The notes: generated by a model not told the origin, from the sequence alone. A stretch of 64,000 nt of DNA from Flavobacteriales bacterium (GCA_003331305.1 QOQB01000007.1:35576-99575); one strand, 5' to 3'. Positions 38,361-49,111 are shown, counted from the stretch's first letter. Translations and numbers: made by a program.

Positions 38361-39425
38361 ATGGCAACGCAACGGCTTTATTTTATAGATGCCCTTAGAG
38401 CGTTTGCCATTTTGATGATGCTGCAAGGGCATTTTATTAGTGGGTTCGACACATCAACAGTAAACCAAAACAACTTTTTATATCGTGCTTGGTTGTATAA
38501 CCGAGGGATTACCGCACCTGTGTTTTTTACCATAACGGGTTGGGTGTTTATGTTTTTGTTGGAACGAAATCCCATAAAAGGCTGGCAAAACCCACGCCTT
38601 AGAAAAGGGTTGAAACGTGCGTTTGAACTCATTTTGTGGGGTTACGCCTTGCGCCTAAGCCTCCCCTATTTCCTAACCACTGGACGGATAACCAAAACCT
38701 TTTTACGCCCCGATGTCTTGCAGATTATCGGATGTGGCTTGTTGTTTTCCATGCTGCTGTATTTACTTTTTAACAGCTTAGGAAAATTGCGCCCTTTGCT
38801 GTTTTTTGCCATTGGCATCGGCATTTTTAGCACCAATCCGCTTTATACGGATCTTACTTTTGAGAAGCTGCCGCTGTTTATTTCGGCCTATCTCACCAAA
38901 GCAAATGGCGCGGTTTTTTACCTGTTGCCGTGGTTGGGCTATGTAAGTTTTGGTGCAGGTATTGCCGTATTAATGCCAAAAAGACCCAAAAAATTGACCT
39001 ATTGGGCCATTGGCTTTTTGACGTTGGGATATGTACTCTCCTTCCACTCCACTGTCCTCATTCATTCCCTATCAAAAACACTGTCTAGCACCCTACTAAA
39101 CGAAGTAGCAAACAACAATTTCCTCTTTATTCACCTAGGGGATGTACTCATGCTGTTTGGGGTATTTATGCTGTTAGAACCGCTAGTAAAGCAAAGCCTG
39201 TGGCAGAAAATTGGCACTAAAACCTTATCGCTCTACATTGTGCATTACGTGATCCTATACGGGAGTTTTACCGGTATCGGATTGTATAAATTTTTCCACC
39301 ATTCCCTGTCTTGGGAAGTTGCCGTATTGGGTGCGCTCTGTTTTACCGTTGGCGTAACGGCATTGGTGTTGGCGTATCCGAAGTATATGAAACCGTTGGT
39401 TGGGCGTATTACTAATACTAATTAA
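38361..39425 (+). CDS. DUF1624-like membrane acyltransferase (heparan-glucosaminide N-acetyltransferase type)
   Basis: The 354-residue protein has about nine to ten transmembrane segments and opens with RLYFIDALRAFAILMMLQGHFI, the DALRG-type start of membrane acyltransferases with the conserved histidine after the first helix. It begins 11 bases after argH and probably forms the last gene of the arginine transcript. A link to arginine is not evident. It may acylate an envelope glycan. Confidence 0.7.
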   Translation: MATQRLYFIDALRAFAILMMLQGHFISGFDTSTVNQNNFLYRAWLYNRGITAPVFFTITGWVFMFLLERNPIKGWQNPRLRKGLKRAFELILWGYALRLSLPYFLTTGRITKTFLRPDVLQIIGCGLLFSMLLYLLFNSLGKLRPLLFFAIGIGIFSTNPLYTDLTFEKLPLFISAYLTKANGAVFYLLPWLGYVSFGAGIAVLMPKRPKKLTYWAIGFLTLGYVLSFHSTVLIHSLSKTLSSTLLNEVANNNFLFIHLGDVLMLFGVFMLLEPLVKQSLWQKIGTKTLSLYIVHYVILYGSFTGIGLYKFFHHSLSWEVAVLGALCFTVGVTALVLAYPKYMKPLVGRITNTN

Positions 39426-39512
39426 GGCGAAGTAATTTATACGCTTTAAAACATCTTGTAGGCATAACTGCTATTGTGCTACGCCACCATACACGGAACG
39501 TCATCTAATTAC

Positions 39513-40913
39513 CTACATATGCAACGCACGGTCTTCTGTTGCGGCTAAAGCAGCTTCTTTTACGGCTTCGGCGTAGGTAGGATGCGCATGGCTCATACGT
39601 GCCAAATCTTCGGCAGAGGCACGGAATTCCATGGCGGTAACCGCTTCTGTAATCAAGTCGGCGGCACGTGCGCCTATCATATGTACACCCAAAATTTCAT
39701 CCGTTTCGGCATGTGCCAAAATCTTTACAAATCCGTCCGTATCCATACTGGCGCGTGAGCGTCCAAGGGCACGCATGGGAAACTGTCCTTTTTTAAACGG
39801 CACGGCGCTTTCTTTTAGCTCCTCTTCTGTTTTTCCAACAGATGCCACCTCAGGCCAGGTGTAAATCACATTCGGAATTAGGTTGTAATCGATATGCGGT
39901 TTTTGACCAGCTAAAAACTCAGCCACCAATACACCTTCTTCTTCAGCTTTGTGGGCCAACATGGCACCACGCACCACATCACCAATAGCATAAATATTAG
40001 TTGCCGTAGTTTGTAGTTTTTCGTTTACTTCAACCTGTCCGCGGTTGTTAAGGGTAATCCCTGCAGCTTCAGCATTTAAGCCATTGGTATAAGGTCTTCT
40101 TCCTACAGAAACCAAACAATAATCCCCTTCAAAAGTTAGGGCTTCGCCCTTTTTGTTGTTTGCGGTTACGGTTACGGTATCGCCGTTGCGATCAACGGCC
40201 GTTACTTGATGCGAAAGGTGAAATTTCACCCCTTGCTTTTTCATTACTTTCATCAATTCTTTAGAAAGCGCAGCGTCTAACACTGGGCTAATACGATCGG
40301 CGTATTCTATCACGCTTACTTCTGCGCCCAATCTCCTATACACCTGACCCAGTTCCAATCCGATAACACCACCGCCAATCACGACCAGGTGTTTTGGGAT
40401 TTCGCTTAGTTCCAATGCTTCTGTCGAAGTAATAATGCGCTCTTTATCCAAATCAATAAACGGCAAACTCCCCGGCGTTGAACCTGTTGCGATAATCGTA
40501 TTTTTTGCTTCTATGGTTTGTGCGTCTTCGCCTGTAATCTTGATATGCGTTGCATCTTCAAACGAACCCAAACCACGCAATACGGTAATCTTATTTTTAT
40601 CCATCAAAAAATCAATTCCCTTAATCGTAGTAGAAACCACTTCACGCTTACGGGCAATCATTTGTGGAAAATTGACTTCAATGGCACCGGCTACATCAAT
40701 GCCGTGCGTTTTAAAATCTTTGGTTGCCGTTTCGTAGTGATGCGAAGAATCCAACAAGGATTTTGAAGGGATACAACCTACGTTAAGGCAAGTTCCGCCA
40801 AGCGTTGGTTCTTTTTCAATGAGTACGGTTTTCATACCGAGTTGCGCGCAACGGATAGCTGCAACATATCCTCCAGGTCCCGAGCCAATTATGGCAACAT
40901 CAAATTGATTCAT
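39513..40913 (-). CDS. lpdA: Dihydrolipoyl dehydrogenase
   Basis: The 466-residue flavoprotein is the E3 component of 2-oxo acid dehydrogenase complexes. It has the N-terminal FAD motif VAIIGSGPGGYVAAIRCAQLG, the redox disulfide GGTCLNVGCIPSKSLL, the NAD-binding VIGGGVIGLELG and the C-terminal HAHPTYAEAVKEAALAA with the catalytic histidine. It stands alone, convergent with the arginine operon, and carries a TACATTTG promoter upstream. Confidence 0.96.
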   Translation of the reverse strand: MNQFDVAIIGSGPGGYVAAIRCAQLGMKTVLIEKEPTLGGTCLNVGCIPSKSLLDSSHHYETATKDFKTHGIDVAGAIEVNFPQMIARKREVVSTTIKGIDFLMDKNKITVLRGLGSFEDATHIKITGEDAQTIEAKNTIIATGSTPGSLPFIDLDKERIITSTEALELSEIPKHLVVIGGGVIGLELGQVYRRLGAEVSVIEYADRISPVLDAALSKELMKVMKKQGVKFHLSHQVTAVDRNGDTVTVTANNKKGEALTFEGDYCLVSVGRRPYTNGLNAEAAGITLNNRGQVEVNEKLQTTATNIYAIGDVVRGAMLAHKAEEEGVLVAEFLAGQKPHIDYNLIPNVIYTWPEVASVGKTEEELKESAVPFKKGQFPMRALGRSRASMDTDGFVKILAHAETDEILGVHMIGARAADLITEAVTAMEFRASAEDLARMSHAHPTYAEAVKEAALAATEDRALHM

Positions 40914-40931
40914 TTTTTTGGTTTAGTTTTA

Positions 40932-40939
40932 CAAATGTA
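40932..40939 (-). promoter_or_regulatory. -7 element (TACATTTG) for lpdA
   Basis: Exact TAnnTTTG on the minus strand, 18 bases before the lpdA ATG. Confidence 0.55.
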
Positions 40940-40989
40940 CAATGAAGCTGGCATTTGATGCATATGCTTTTTAGTAATCCACACAAATT

Positions 40990-41001
40990 CGTAATATTAC
41001 G
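40990..41001. repeat. Perfect 12-bp palindrome upstream of nhaC
   Basis: CGTAATATTACG is a perfect palindrome six bases before the nhaC ATG, in the divergent interval with lpdA. It could be an operator or a small hairpin over the nhaC start. Confidence 0.4.
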
Positions 41002-41007
41002 AGATAA

Positions 41008-42441
41008 ATGAAACAAAAACCTACCCTACCGCTTGGCATTGCCCTCCTTCCTGTTGTTGTGTTAGTGCTGTTACTTTCCATTAATGTGGGTATTTATGGA
41101 GATGATGCATTAAGCGGCTCTAATCAATTTATACTCCTTTTGGGAGGTGCGGTTGCGGCACTCATTGGCTTTAGACAAAATATTTCGTACAAAGAAATGT
41201 TGACGCAAGTGGCTGAAAATCTAAAATCGGTAACAGGTGCTATTCTAATTTTACTTTTTGTTGGGGCGTTGGCGGGTACCTGGTTGCTCAGTGGCATTAT
41301 TCCTGCCATGATTTATTATGGGTTACAACTATTGCACCCCACTTATTTTTTGGCAGCGTGTATTATCATTTGCGCGTTGATATCTGTGGCAACAGGAAGT
41401 AGCTGGACCACATCGGCTACTGTGGGTATTGCGCTTATTGGCATTGGAAAAGCCATGGGTTTACCTGTGGGTATGATTGCTGGAGCTGTTATTTCTGGAG
41501 CGTATTTTGGTGATAAAATGTCTCCGCTTAGTGATACCACTAACCTTGCGCCTGCCATGGCGGGTGGCGGATTGTTTACGCACATTCGTTACATGGCATT
41601 GACTACCGTGCCTACAATCAGCGTTACGCTTTTGGTTTTCCTTATTATCGGATTTACGCAACAACCAGAAGCAGTTGTGCAAACAGACTCCTTATTAATT
41701 GCAATAAAAGAACGGTTTACTATAAATCCGTTGCTTTTTTTAGCCCCAGTGGTTGTTATTATTATGATTGCAAAAAAGACACCTCCTTTGGTTGCGTTGC
41801 TTATTGGAACGCTTTTGGGCGTATTGTTTGCCCTTATTTTTCAGCAACCTTTATTGACGTTATTAAGCAATCAAGAAGTCGTTTCGTGGGCAGGTACGTA
41901 TAAAGTTATTATGGATGCCATTACGGTTTCCACTACCATTGAAACCAGTAATCCGTTATTAAACGATTTATTCCAATCGGGGGGCATGGCAGGAATGCTC
42001 GGTACCATTTGGCTTATCATTTGTGCTATGGTTTTTGGTGGCATTATGGATGCTATCGGGGCGCTCCAAACCATTAGTGGAGCATTACTCAAATGGGCAA
42101 AAAGTACCTTTCAATTGTTTGCAAGTACGGTGGCTTCTTGCTTGGCTATAAATATTACGGCATCAGATCAATACTTATCGATTGTGGTGCCTGGAAAAAT
42201 GTTTGATAAAGCCTACAAAAATCGTGGGTTAGCGCCGGAAAATTTGAGTAGAACTTTGGAAGATTCGGGAACCGTAACTTCTGTTTTGGTACCGTGGAAT
42301 ACCTGTGGTGCATATCAGTCTGGCGTACTTGGTGTTTCGGTGGCAGAGTATTTTGTGTTCGCTATTTTTAACTGGTTAAGTCCGTTCACAACCTTGCTTT
42401 ATGCAGCTATTGGATATAAAATAAAGCAGTTAAAATCTTAG
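41008..42441 (+). CDS. nhaC: Na+/H+ antiporter NhaC family
   Basis: The 477-residue protein has about eleven or twelve hydrophobic segments and the NhaC signature around SGAYFGDKMSPLSDTTNLAPAMAG. The second half contains the paired LVPWNTCGAYQSGVLGVSVAEY segment. It exports sodium in exchange for protons, which suits a marine habitat. It is monocistronic with a palindrome at its start. Confidence 0.9.
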   Translation: MKQKPTLPLGIALLPVVVLVLLLSINVGIYGDDALSGSNQFILLLGGAVAALIGFRQNISYKEMLTQVAENLKSVTGAILILLFVGALAGTWLLSGIIPAMIYYGLQLLHPTYFLAACIIICALISVATGSSWTTSATVGIALIGIGKAMGLPVGMIAGAVISGAYFGDKMSPLSDTTNLAPAMAGGGLFTHIRYMALTTVPTISVTLLVFLIIGFTQQPEAVVQTDSLLIAIKERFTINPLLFLAPVVVIIMIAKKTPPLVALLIGTLLGVLFALIFQQPLLTLLSNQEVVSWAGTYKVIMDAITVSTTIETSNPLLNDLFQSGGMAGMLGTIWLIICAMVFGGIMDAIGALQTISGALLKWAKSTFQLFASTVASCLAINITASDQYLSIVVPGKMFDKAYKNRGLAPENLSRTLEDSGTVTSVLVPWNTCGAYQSGVLGVSVAEYFVFAIFNWLSPFTTLLYAAIGYKIKQLKS

Positions 42442-42501
42442 CATCAAAATTTACTATGAACCAATAAACAATTAAAATTATATACAACACTAAGCCGTGT
42501 T

Positions 42502-42509
42502 TAATTTTG
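42502..42509 (+). promoter_or_regulatory. -7 element (TAATTTTG) for katG
   Basis: Exact TAnnTTTG 30 bases before the katG ATG. Confidence 0.5.
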
Positions 42510-42539
42510 TAATTTTAAATTGTAAAAAAACCTAATATT

Positions 42540-44663
42540 ATGAGCGAAAGTAAATGCCCCTTCCACGGAGCAACAACTCAACCTAACCTTGGAACACAAA
42601 ACAAAGATTGGTGGCCAAATCATCTGAATTTAGACATCCTAAGACAACATGACACTAAAAGTAATCCTATTGAAGAAATCGACTATCGTCAGAATGTAAA
42701 AAGTCTTGACATAGACGCTGTTAAGGAAGATATTGTGAATGTCATGCGAGACAGTAAAGATTGGTGGCCTGCAGATTATGGTCATTATGGACCTTTCTTT
42801 ATCCGAATGACTTGGCACGTAGCAGGAACATATAGAACCGGTGACGGTCGTGGCGGTGCGGCAACAGGCGCTCAGCGTTTTGCTCCGCTTAACTCATGGC
42901 CAGACAATGGGAACTTGGATAAAGCTAGACGCTTGCTTTGGCCTGTTAAAGAAAAATACGGAAATAATTTAAGTTGGGCAGATTTACTTGTGCTTGCCGG
43001 AAACGTTGCAATCGAGGACATGGGTGGACCAAACCATGGAACAGCCTTAGGAAGAGAAGATATTTGGCATCCAGAAAAGGATATTTACTGGGGCTCTGAA
43101 GACGAGTGGCTTGGAGATAACCGCTATGGAAAAACACGACAAGATTTAGAAAATCCATTGGCAGCAGTTCAAATGGGTTTAATATATGTTAATCCACAAG
43201 GTCCTAATGCTAATCCTGACCCTTCACTATCTGCGCAAGACATTCGTGAAACCTTTGGTCGGATGGCTATGAACGATGTAGAAACAGCTGCTTTAACTGC
43301 AGGTGGACATACCTTTGGGAAAGCCCATGGTGCCGCAAGTGAAGATCATAAAGGAGATAATCCAGAGTCAGCTGAAATCCATGAACAAGGGTTTGGGTGG
43401 ACTAGTGATTACAAATCTGGTAAAGGAGTTGACGCAATTACAAGTGGTATAGAGGGTCCATGGACCACCAACCCAATACAATGGGATATGGGTTATTTTG
43501 ACTTACTATTTAAATATGAATGGGAGCTTAAAAAGAGTCCAGCAGGTGCTCACCAATGGCATCCTATTAACTGCGCCGAAGAGGATATGGTTCCACAAGT
43601 TGATGGGAGTGATCAAAAAGTATTGCCAATGATGACAACTGCAGATATGTCGTTAAAGGTTGACCCTATTTACAGAAAAATTTGTGAACGATTCATGGAA
43701 AACCCAGATGAATTTGGCGAAACCTTTGCACGTGCTTGGTTTAAATTACTGCATCGTGACATGGGGCCAAAGAGCAATTATATTGCAGGTGACTTTAAAG
43801 ATGTAGATTATATATGGCAAGACCCCGTTCCAGCAGGCAAAACATTGTCTTCAATCGATGAGGAAAAAGTTAGAGCAGCACTAAAGTCGAGTGGTTTGTC
43901 TCACCAACAAATGGTTGAGACTGCTTGGGCTTCTGCCGCTACTTTCCGTGGTTCTGACAACAGAGGCGGTGCAAATGGAGCAAGAATCAGGCTAGAGCCA
44001 CAAAAAAGTTGGGCTGTAAACAAACCACATGAATTATCGAATGTGTTGGCCGCCTATGAAGCAATTGCTTCAATTACAGGAGCTAGTGTTGCTGATGTTA
44101 TCGTAATTGGTGGTGCAGTTGGTATTGAAATGGCTAGCGGAGTTAAAGTACCCGTTTCCACTGGAAGAGGAGATGCCACGCAAGAAGATACCGATATCGA
44201 TTCATTTAACTTACTGAAGCCAAGAGCATGTGGCTTTAGAAACTACAGTGAAAAAGAATTTGCGGTAGCACCTGAAGAAATTATGCTTGACAAGGCACAG
44301 CTTTTTGGGCTTACACCCAAAGAAATGACTGTTTTGGTAGGTGGCATGAGAGCTATGGGGGTTTCAGCTTCAGACGACGGTGTATGGACAGACAGAAAAT
44401 TAGACAACAATTGGTTTAAGACTTTATTGTCCATGGATGTTAAATGGGAAGCTACTGCATATAACACATATACAGCGAAGGACAGAGCTACAGGCAAAGA
44501 TGTGCGCACTGCTTCACGCACTGATTTAGTCTTTGGGTCAAATTCTGAACTTCGTGCTATTGTTGAGGTATATGCTCAAAACGACAACAACGATAAGTTT
44601 GTTCAAGACTTTATAGCAGCCTGGAACAAAGTTATGGATGCAGACCGTTTTGATTTGAAATAG
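42540..44663 (+). CDS. katG: Catalase-peroxidase
   Basis: KatG removes hydrogen peroxide. The 707-residue haem protein has the distal arginine, tryptophan and histidine in [12 protein letters not shown], the tyrosine of the Met-Tyr-Trp adduct in [11 protein letters not shown], the methionine in TFGRMAMND and the proximal histidine in [12 protein letters not shown]. The second, haem-free half carries the duplicated fold. It is slightly shorter than many relatives. No signal peptide is seen, so it is cytosolic. A strong terminator follows. Confidence 0.96.
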   Translation: MSESKCPFHGATTQPNLGTQNKDWWPNHLNLDILRQHDTKSNPIEEIDYRQNVKSLDIDAVKEDIVNVMRDSKDWWPADYGHYGPFFIRMTWHVAGTYRTGDGRGGAATGAQRFAPLNSWPDNGNLDKARRLLWPVKEKYGNNLSWADLLVLAGNVAIEDMGGPNHGTALGREDIWHPEKDIYWGSEDEWLGDNRYGKTRQDLENPLAAVQMGLIYVNPQGPNANPDPSLSAQDIRETFGRMAMNDVETAALTAGGHTFGKAHGAASEDHKGDNPESAEIHEQGFGWTSDYKSGKGVDAITSGIEGPWTTNPIQWDMGYFDLLFKYEWELKKSPAGAHQWHPINCAEEDMVPQVDGSDQKVLPMMTTADMSLKVDPIYRKICERFMENPDEFGETFARAWFKLLHRDMGPKSNYIAGDFKDVDYIWQDPVPAGKTLSSIDEEKVRAALKSSGLSHQQMVETAWASAATFRGSDNRGGANGARIRLEPQKSWAVNKPHELSNVLAAYEAIASITGASVADVIVIGGAVGIEMASGVKVPVSTGRGDATQEDTDIDSFNLLKPRACGFRNYSEKEFAVAPEEIMLDKAQLFGLTPKEMTVLVGGMRAMGVSASDDGVWTDRKLDNNWFKTLLSMDVKWEATAYNTYTAKDRATGKDVRTASRTDLVFGSNSELRAIVEVYAQNDNNDKFVQDFIAAWNKVMDADRFDLK

Positions 44664-44713
44664 TCCATTTAGGTTGGTAAAGCTCTTTGACGTAAGTTTT
44701 AATAATATAAAAA

Positions 44714-44738
44714 CCCGATGACTTCATCGGGTTTTTTT
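44714..44738 (+). terminator. Rho-independent terminator after katG
   Basis: CCCGATG (44714-44720) pairs with CATCGGG (44725-44731) around a four-base loop and is followed by seven T residues. It separates katG from ftsK. Confidence 0.85.
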
Positions 44739-44742
44739 GTTG

Positions 44743-44750
44743 TATTTTTG
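44743..44750 (+). promoter_or_regulatory. -7 element (TATTTTTG) for the ftsK operon
   Basis: Exact TAnnTTTG right after the katG terminator and 11 bases before the ftsK ATG. Confidence 0.6.
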
Positions 44751-44761
44751 AGGTTTCAACA

Positions 44762-47035
44762 ATGACTACTAAAGGTAAATTCCGAATCAAAGGACTCAAC
44801 CGCCAACAGCAAATTGTTTGGGGTGCGTTTTGCATTCTTATCGCCATTTTACTATTTGCAGCCTTTACTTCTTTTTTTAAGACATGGAAAATTGACCAAA
44901 GTGCTATTGGTGAACTAACAAATAGAGAAACCCCTGTCGAGAATAGCATTCGAAAATTAGGTGCTTCGTTAAGTCACTTACTAATTTATAAGGGCATTGG
45001 TATTGGTGCGTTTTTTATTGCCTTTATGGTTTTGGTTACTGGAGTAAGTCATTTTATTAACTCAGGCACAAATAAACTTGGCATACGTTGGATTTGGACA
45101 CTTTTACTTTCGCTTTGGTTGTCTATTGGGTTTGCACTCATTCTGCCAAACTACTCCCTACTAAGCGGAGTCACAGGGTTTGAAACAAATGCATTATTGG
45201 TACATTATATTGGACCATTGGGTGTCGCGAGTTTGCTGATGCTTATTGCCATTGCTTTTTTGGTGTTTCAATTAAAATGGAAACCTGAAAACATTAAATT
45301 TTCTTCAAAAACACCAAAAACCAATACGGCTGAAAAAGACGAAAAAGTAACAGAGGTTTCTTTTGACCCACCCGTTGTTGAAGTGAAATCTGATGTAGAA
45401 AATAAAGTTCCTAAAGCATCTAAAGAACCTCCATCAAATGGTAATTCTGATGTTTCGCTTTCAGTCACCGAAACGGAGGAGGACGAGGTTGTAAAAAAAG
45501 CAAAAAAACTAGTTGCAGACTTTGGTGAAGTTGATCCCACGTTAGAGTTAAAAAACTTTAAATCTCCTACCGAATCGCTTCTTAAAAGCTATCCTCACGA
45601 AGGCATTACAATTAACGAGCAAGAGCTTGAGGAGAACAAAGAGCGTATAGTAAGTACACTAAAAAACTATCAAATTGGAATTGCGGATATTAAAGCTACT
45701 ATTGGCCCAACAGTTACGCTCTACGAAATTGTACCTGCGGCGGGTGTTCGCATTTCTAAAATCAAAAACTTAGAAGACGATATTGCGCTATCGCTGGCTG
45801 CGCTGGGAATACGCATCATTGCGCCAATTCCAGGAAAAGGAACGGTGGGGATTGAAGTTCCCAACAAAAAAGCAACAATTGTATCCATGCGCTCTGTGAT
45901 ATTGGCAAAAAAGTTTCAAGAGGCAGAAATGGAACTTCCACTTGCACTTGGTAAAACCATCAGCAACGAAACTTTTGTAGTGGACCTAGCCAAGATGCCT
46001 CACTTACTTATGGCAGGTGCTACGGGTCAAGGAAAATCGGTTGGGTTAAATGCCATTTTAACTTCGCTACTGTACAAAAAACACCCTGCTGAAATCAAAT
46101 TCGTTCTCGTCGATCCAAAGAAAGTTGAACTTACGCTTTTTAACAAAATTGAAAGACACTACCTAGCAAAACTACCTGATACAGAAGATGCTATTATTTC
46201 AGATAATAAACAGGTAATCAACACATTAAACTCATTGTGCATAGAAATGGATAGTCGGTATGATTTATTAAAATCTGCCATGTGTCGCAACATCAAAGAG
46301 TACAATGTGAAGTTTAAAGAACGAAGACTAAACCCGCATGATGGACATGTATATATGCCGTACATTGTTTTAATCATTGATGAATTTGCAGACCTTATCA
46401 TGACAACGGGCAAAGAGGTGGAAACGCCCATAGCTAGACTTGCACAGTTGGCACGTGCGGTGGGCATTCATTTGATTATCGCTACACAACGCCCATCAGT
46501 TAATGTCATCACAGGGCTTATCAAAGCTAATTTCCCTGCGCGAGTAGCTTTCCGAGTTACCTCGAAAGTTGATTCAAGGACAATATTGGACAGCGGTGGT
46601 GCGGATCAGCTAATCGGACGCGGAGATATGTTATTTACACAGGGGAATAACCTTATTCGGTTACAATGTGCTTTTGTAGATACACCAGAAGTAGAAAAAA
46701 TCACAGACTTTATCGGATCGCAACGTGCTTATCCCGATGCACACTTATTACCAGAGTACGTATCAGACGAAAACACTTCTACGAAAGAGAATAATATAGC
46801 TGATCGTGATGCCCTATTTAAAGAAGCTGCAGAGGTAGTCGTGAATGCGCAACAAGGTTCGGCATCGCTTTTGCAACGCAAGTTAAAATTGGGGTACAAC
46901 CGTGCTGGTCGCATCGTCGATCAATTAGAAGCTGCAGGAATTGTTGGCCCTTTTGAAGGAAGTAAAGCCCGCGAAGTGATGTTTAGAGATGTGATTTCGC
47001 TACATGAATTTTTAGCAAAAGAAAATGAAAATTAA
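44762..47035 (+). CDS. ftsK: DNA translocase FtsK
   Basis: FtsK couples chromosome segregation to division. The 757-residue protein is the short form: four transmembrane segments in the first about 170 residues, an acidic low-complexity linker (about 175-260), and a motor with Walker A AGATGQGKSVGLNAIL, VLVDPKKVELTLFNKI and IDEFADLIMT. A C-terminal winged-helix gamma domain (SLLQRKLKLGYNRAGRIVDQLEAAGIVG) reads KOPS-type sites. lolA begins 11 bases before its stop. Confidence 0.95.
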   Translation: MTTKGKFRIKGLNRQQQIVWGAFCILIAILLFAAFTSFFKTWKIDQSAIGELTNRETPVENSIRKLGASLSHLLIYKGIGIGAFFIAFMVLVTGVSHFINSGTNKLGIRWIWTLLLSLWLSIGFALILPNYSLLSGVTGFETNALLVHYIGPLGVASLLMLIAIAFLVFQLKWKPENIKFSSKTPKTNTAEKDEKVTEVSFDPPVVEVKSDVENKVPKASKEPPSNGNSDVSLSVTETEEDEVVKKAKKLVADFGEVDPTLELKNFKSPTESLLKSYPHEGITINEQELEENKERIVSTLKNYQIGIADIKATIGPTVTLYEIVPAAGVRISKIKNLEDDIALSLAALGIRIIAPIPGKGTVGIEVPNKKATIVSMRSVILAKKFQEAEMELPLALGKTISNETFVVDLAKMPHLLMAGATGQGKSVGLNAILTSLLYKKHPAEIKFVLVDPKKVELTLFNKIERHYLAKLPDTEDAIISDNKQVINTLNSLCIEMDSRYDLLKSAMCRNIKEYNVKFKERRLNPHDGHVYMPYIVLIIDEFADLIMTTGKEVETPIARLAQLARAVGIHLIIATQRPSVNVITGLIKANFPARVAFRVTSKVDSRTILDSGGADQLIGRGDMLFTQGNNLIRLQCAFVDTPEVEKITDFIGSQRAYPDAHLLPEYVSDENTSTKENNIADRDALFKEAAEVVVNAQQGSASLLQRKLKLGYNRAGRIVDQLEAAGIVGPFEGSKAREVMFRDVISLHEFLAKENEN

Positions 47036-47669
47036 AGTTTTATTAGTAAGCTTAGTAAGCGCTGTTTTTGCCGTAGCGCAAAATCAAGACCAAAGAGCAG
47101 AAAATTTATTGGAAGACGTTTCAAAAACTCTTGCCAGCTACACCAATATCGCCATCGATTTTAGCTATGAGCTTATTAACCGAAAAGAATATATCAAACA
47201 AAAAGAGCAAGGGACATTGGTGGTACAGGACAATAAATATCTACTCAACTTAATGGGAATCCAGCAACTCAGCGATGGAGAAAATGTGCATACCATTAAC
47301 ACAGAAAACGAGGAGGTACTTATTGAACCTGTAGACACAGATTCCAGCGAGGGTTTGAACCCGTCTAAGCTTTTTTCTTTTTATAAAGAAGGTTATCGAT
47401 TTTCGTGGGATATTACCCAGCCCTTGTACGGAAATAGGATAATCCAATTTGTTAAACTTACCCCCATTGACACCTATGCGCAAGCTGCCTATTTGCTCTT
47501 GGGTATTGACACCAAAACCAAACATATATACAAACTTATTGAAGTAAACGACAATGGAACTGAAACTACATTGACTGTTCGATCATTTACTCCAAACAAA
47601 AACTTAGCGTCGAATGTTTTTGTTTTTTCTGAAGCAGACTATCCCAGTTATTACATTGATCGGTTTTAA
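47025..47669 (+). CDS. LolA-like outer-membrane lipoprotein carrier
   Basis: The 214-residue periplasmic protein has a signal peptide (residues 1-18, ending VFAVAQ) and the LolA fold suggested by DVSKTLASYTNIAIDFSYEL and GTLVVQDNKYLLNLMGIQQLSDGENVHTIN. It should ferry lipoproteins between membranes. Its stop overlaps the next ATG by one base, and its place between ftsK and lptF/G fits an envelope operon. Confidence 0.85.
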   Translation: MKIKVLLVSLVSAVFAVAQNQDQRAENLLEDVSKTLASYTNIAIDFSYELINRKEYIKQKEQGTLVVQDNKYLLNLMGIQQLSDGENVHTINTENEEVLIEPVDTDSSEGLNPSKLFSFYKEGYRFSWDITQPLYGNRIIQFVKLTPIDTYAQAAYLLLGIDTKTKHIYKLIEVNDNGTETTLTVRSFTPNKNLASNVFVFSEADYPSYYIDRF

Positions 47670-49111
47670 TGAAAGTATCTCTATTAGATCGCTATATCTT
47701 AAAAAGTTATCTTACTGTTTTGGTGAGTTTCTTTTTCATCCTGATGTTTATTTTCATCATCCAAACCGTATGGGTTTTTATTGATGAATTTGCTGGGAAA
47801 GGCTTAGATATTAGTGTGTTACTTCGCTTTTTATTGTACTATTCGCCAAAACTTGTTCCATTAGTATTGCCACTAACAATTCTTTTGGCATCCATAATGA
47901 CCTTTGGAAATTTTGCAGAGCGCTATGAGTTTGCTGCCATGAAGTCTGCTGGAATATCGCTAATGCGCGCTATGCGGCCGTTAATTGTCGTAAACAGTAT
48001 TGCTTGCTTGACTACGTTTTATGTGGCAAATACGGTTATTCCATTGGCAGAATTCAAAACGTATAATCTTAGAAAAAACCTCTCTAAAATGAAACCTGCC
48101 CTAGCCATTACAGAAGGCATGTTTAATGACATTGGTGAAAGCAACATCAAAGTAAGAAGAAAATATGGAGAGAATGACAGGCTACTGGAGGATGTCATTA
48201 TTCATGAAAAATCGCCAAACCAAATAAATAATGTGGTCATTAAAGCAGCGAACGGAGAACTGAAAAACGAAGAGTTGCAAGAGGGTTTACAGTTGGTTCT
48301 TTATGACGGTTACAGGTATGAAGAGGTTATTCAAAAAAACAATCGCAAAAAAAATGACCCCCATAATCGAATTGCCTTTAAGCAGTATACAATTAATATT
48401 GATCTTCGTGCATTTAACAATGTAGATTTGGATGAAACAAATTACACCAATACGTTCAAAATGCAAAATATTGATGAGCTAAGCCAAAGCATTGACTCGC
48501 TAACTAAAGGGTATATTTCGGAAATTGAGGGCTTTGCAAATACGGTCTACCTCAGATCAGGCGTCAAATCTGTAGATAGACTAAAAAACACCTACGAAAG
48601 TTATAGTTTTAAGGGCACAGATACGTATTTAGAGTCATTCCCTATAAGACAGCAGAGACAGATTTTGAACACTGCGTTAAACAATATTGAAATGCAACTT
48701 TCTAATTTTAGTAACCAAAAAAGAGTGTTTTTTATTCGGGAAAAAGTCATCAATTTACACCGACTTTGGCGTGATGATAAATTTGTAAATGCCTATGCGG
48801 CACTGCTTTTATTCTTTGTTGGAGCCCCACTAGGTGCCATTATTCGTAAAGGTGGTTTTGGATTGCCAATTGTTGTGGCGTTAACTATATTTTTAACCTA
48901 TCATTTTGCAGGAACATTATTTAAAAACAGCGCAGAGGACGGTAGCCTCCATCCCTTTTGGGGCGCATGGCTTGTTTCAATTGTCCTAACTGTTGTGGGG
49001 CTAGTTGCCACCATTCGGGCAAGTAAAGACAAGTCTGTTTTTGATGTAGAGCGGCTAAGGCTTAAAATGAAATTACCCTTAAATCTAATGACAAAAAAAT
49101 GTAAACGATGA
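47669..49111 (+). CDS. LptF/LptG family lipopolysaccharide export permease
   Basis: The 480-residue protein opens with LLDRYILKSYLTVLVSFFF, typical of LptF/G, and has three N-terminal and three C-terminal transmembrane segments around a periplasmic beta-jellyroll region (about residues 115-360). It pairs with LptB2C to extract LPS. One permease is seen here, so the partner must be elsewhere. The ribBA ATG overlaps its stop by four bases. Confidence 0.88.
   Translation: MKVSLLDRYILKSYLTVLVSFFFILMFIFIIQTVWVFIDEFAGKGLDISVLLRFLLYYSPKLVPLVLPLTILLASIMTFGNFAERYEFAAMKSAGISLMRAMRPLIVVNSIACLTTFYVANTVIPLAEFKTYNLRKNLSKMKPALAITEGMFNDIGESNIKVRRKYGENDRLLEDVIIHEKSPNQINNVVIKAANGELKNEELQEGLQLVLYDGYRYEEVIQKNNRKKNDPHNRIAFKQYTINIDLRAFNNVDLDETNYTNTFKMQNIDELSQSIDSLTKGYISEIEGFANTVYLRSGVKSVDRLKNTYESYSFKGTDTYLESFPIRQQRQILNTALNNIEMQLSNFSNQKRVFFIREKVINLHRLWRDDKFVNAYAALLLFFVGAPLGAIIRKGGFGLPIVVALTIFLTYHFAGTLFKNSAEDGSLHPFWGAWLVSIVLTVVGLVATIRASKDKSVFDVERLRLKMKLPLNLMTKKCKR

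Noticed and set aside
42503..42525. PerR-like box upstream of katG
   Set aside because: The AT-rich repeats there are direct rather than inverted, and a chance match is likely in such sequence.
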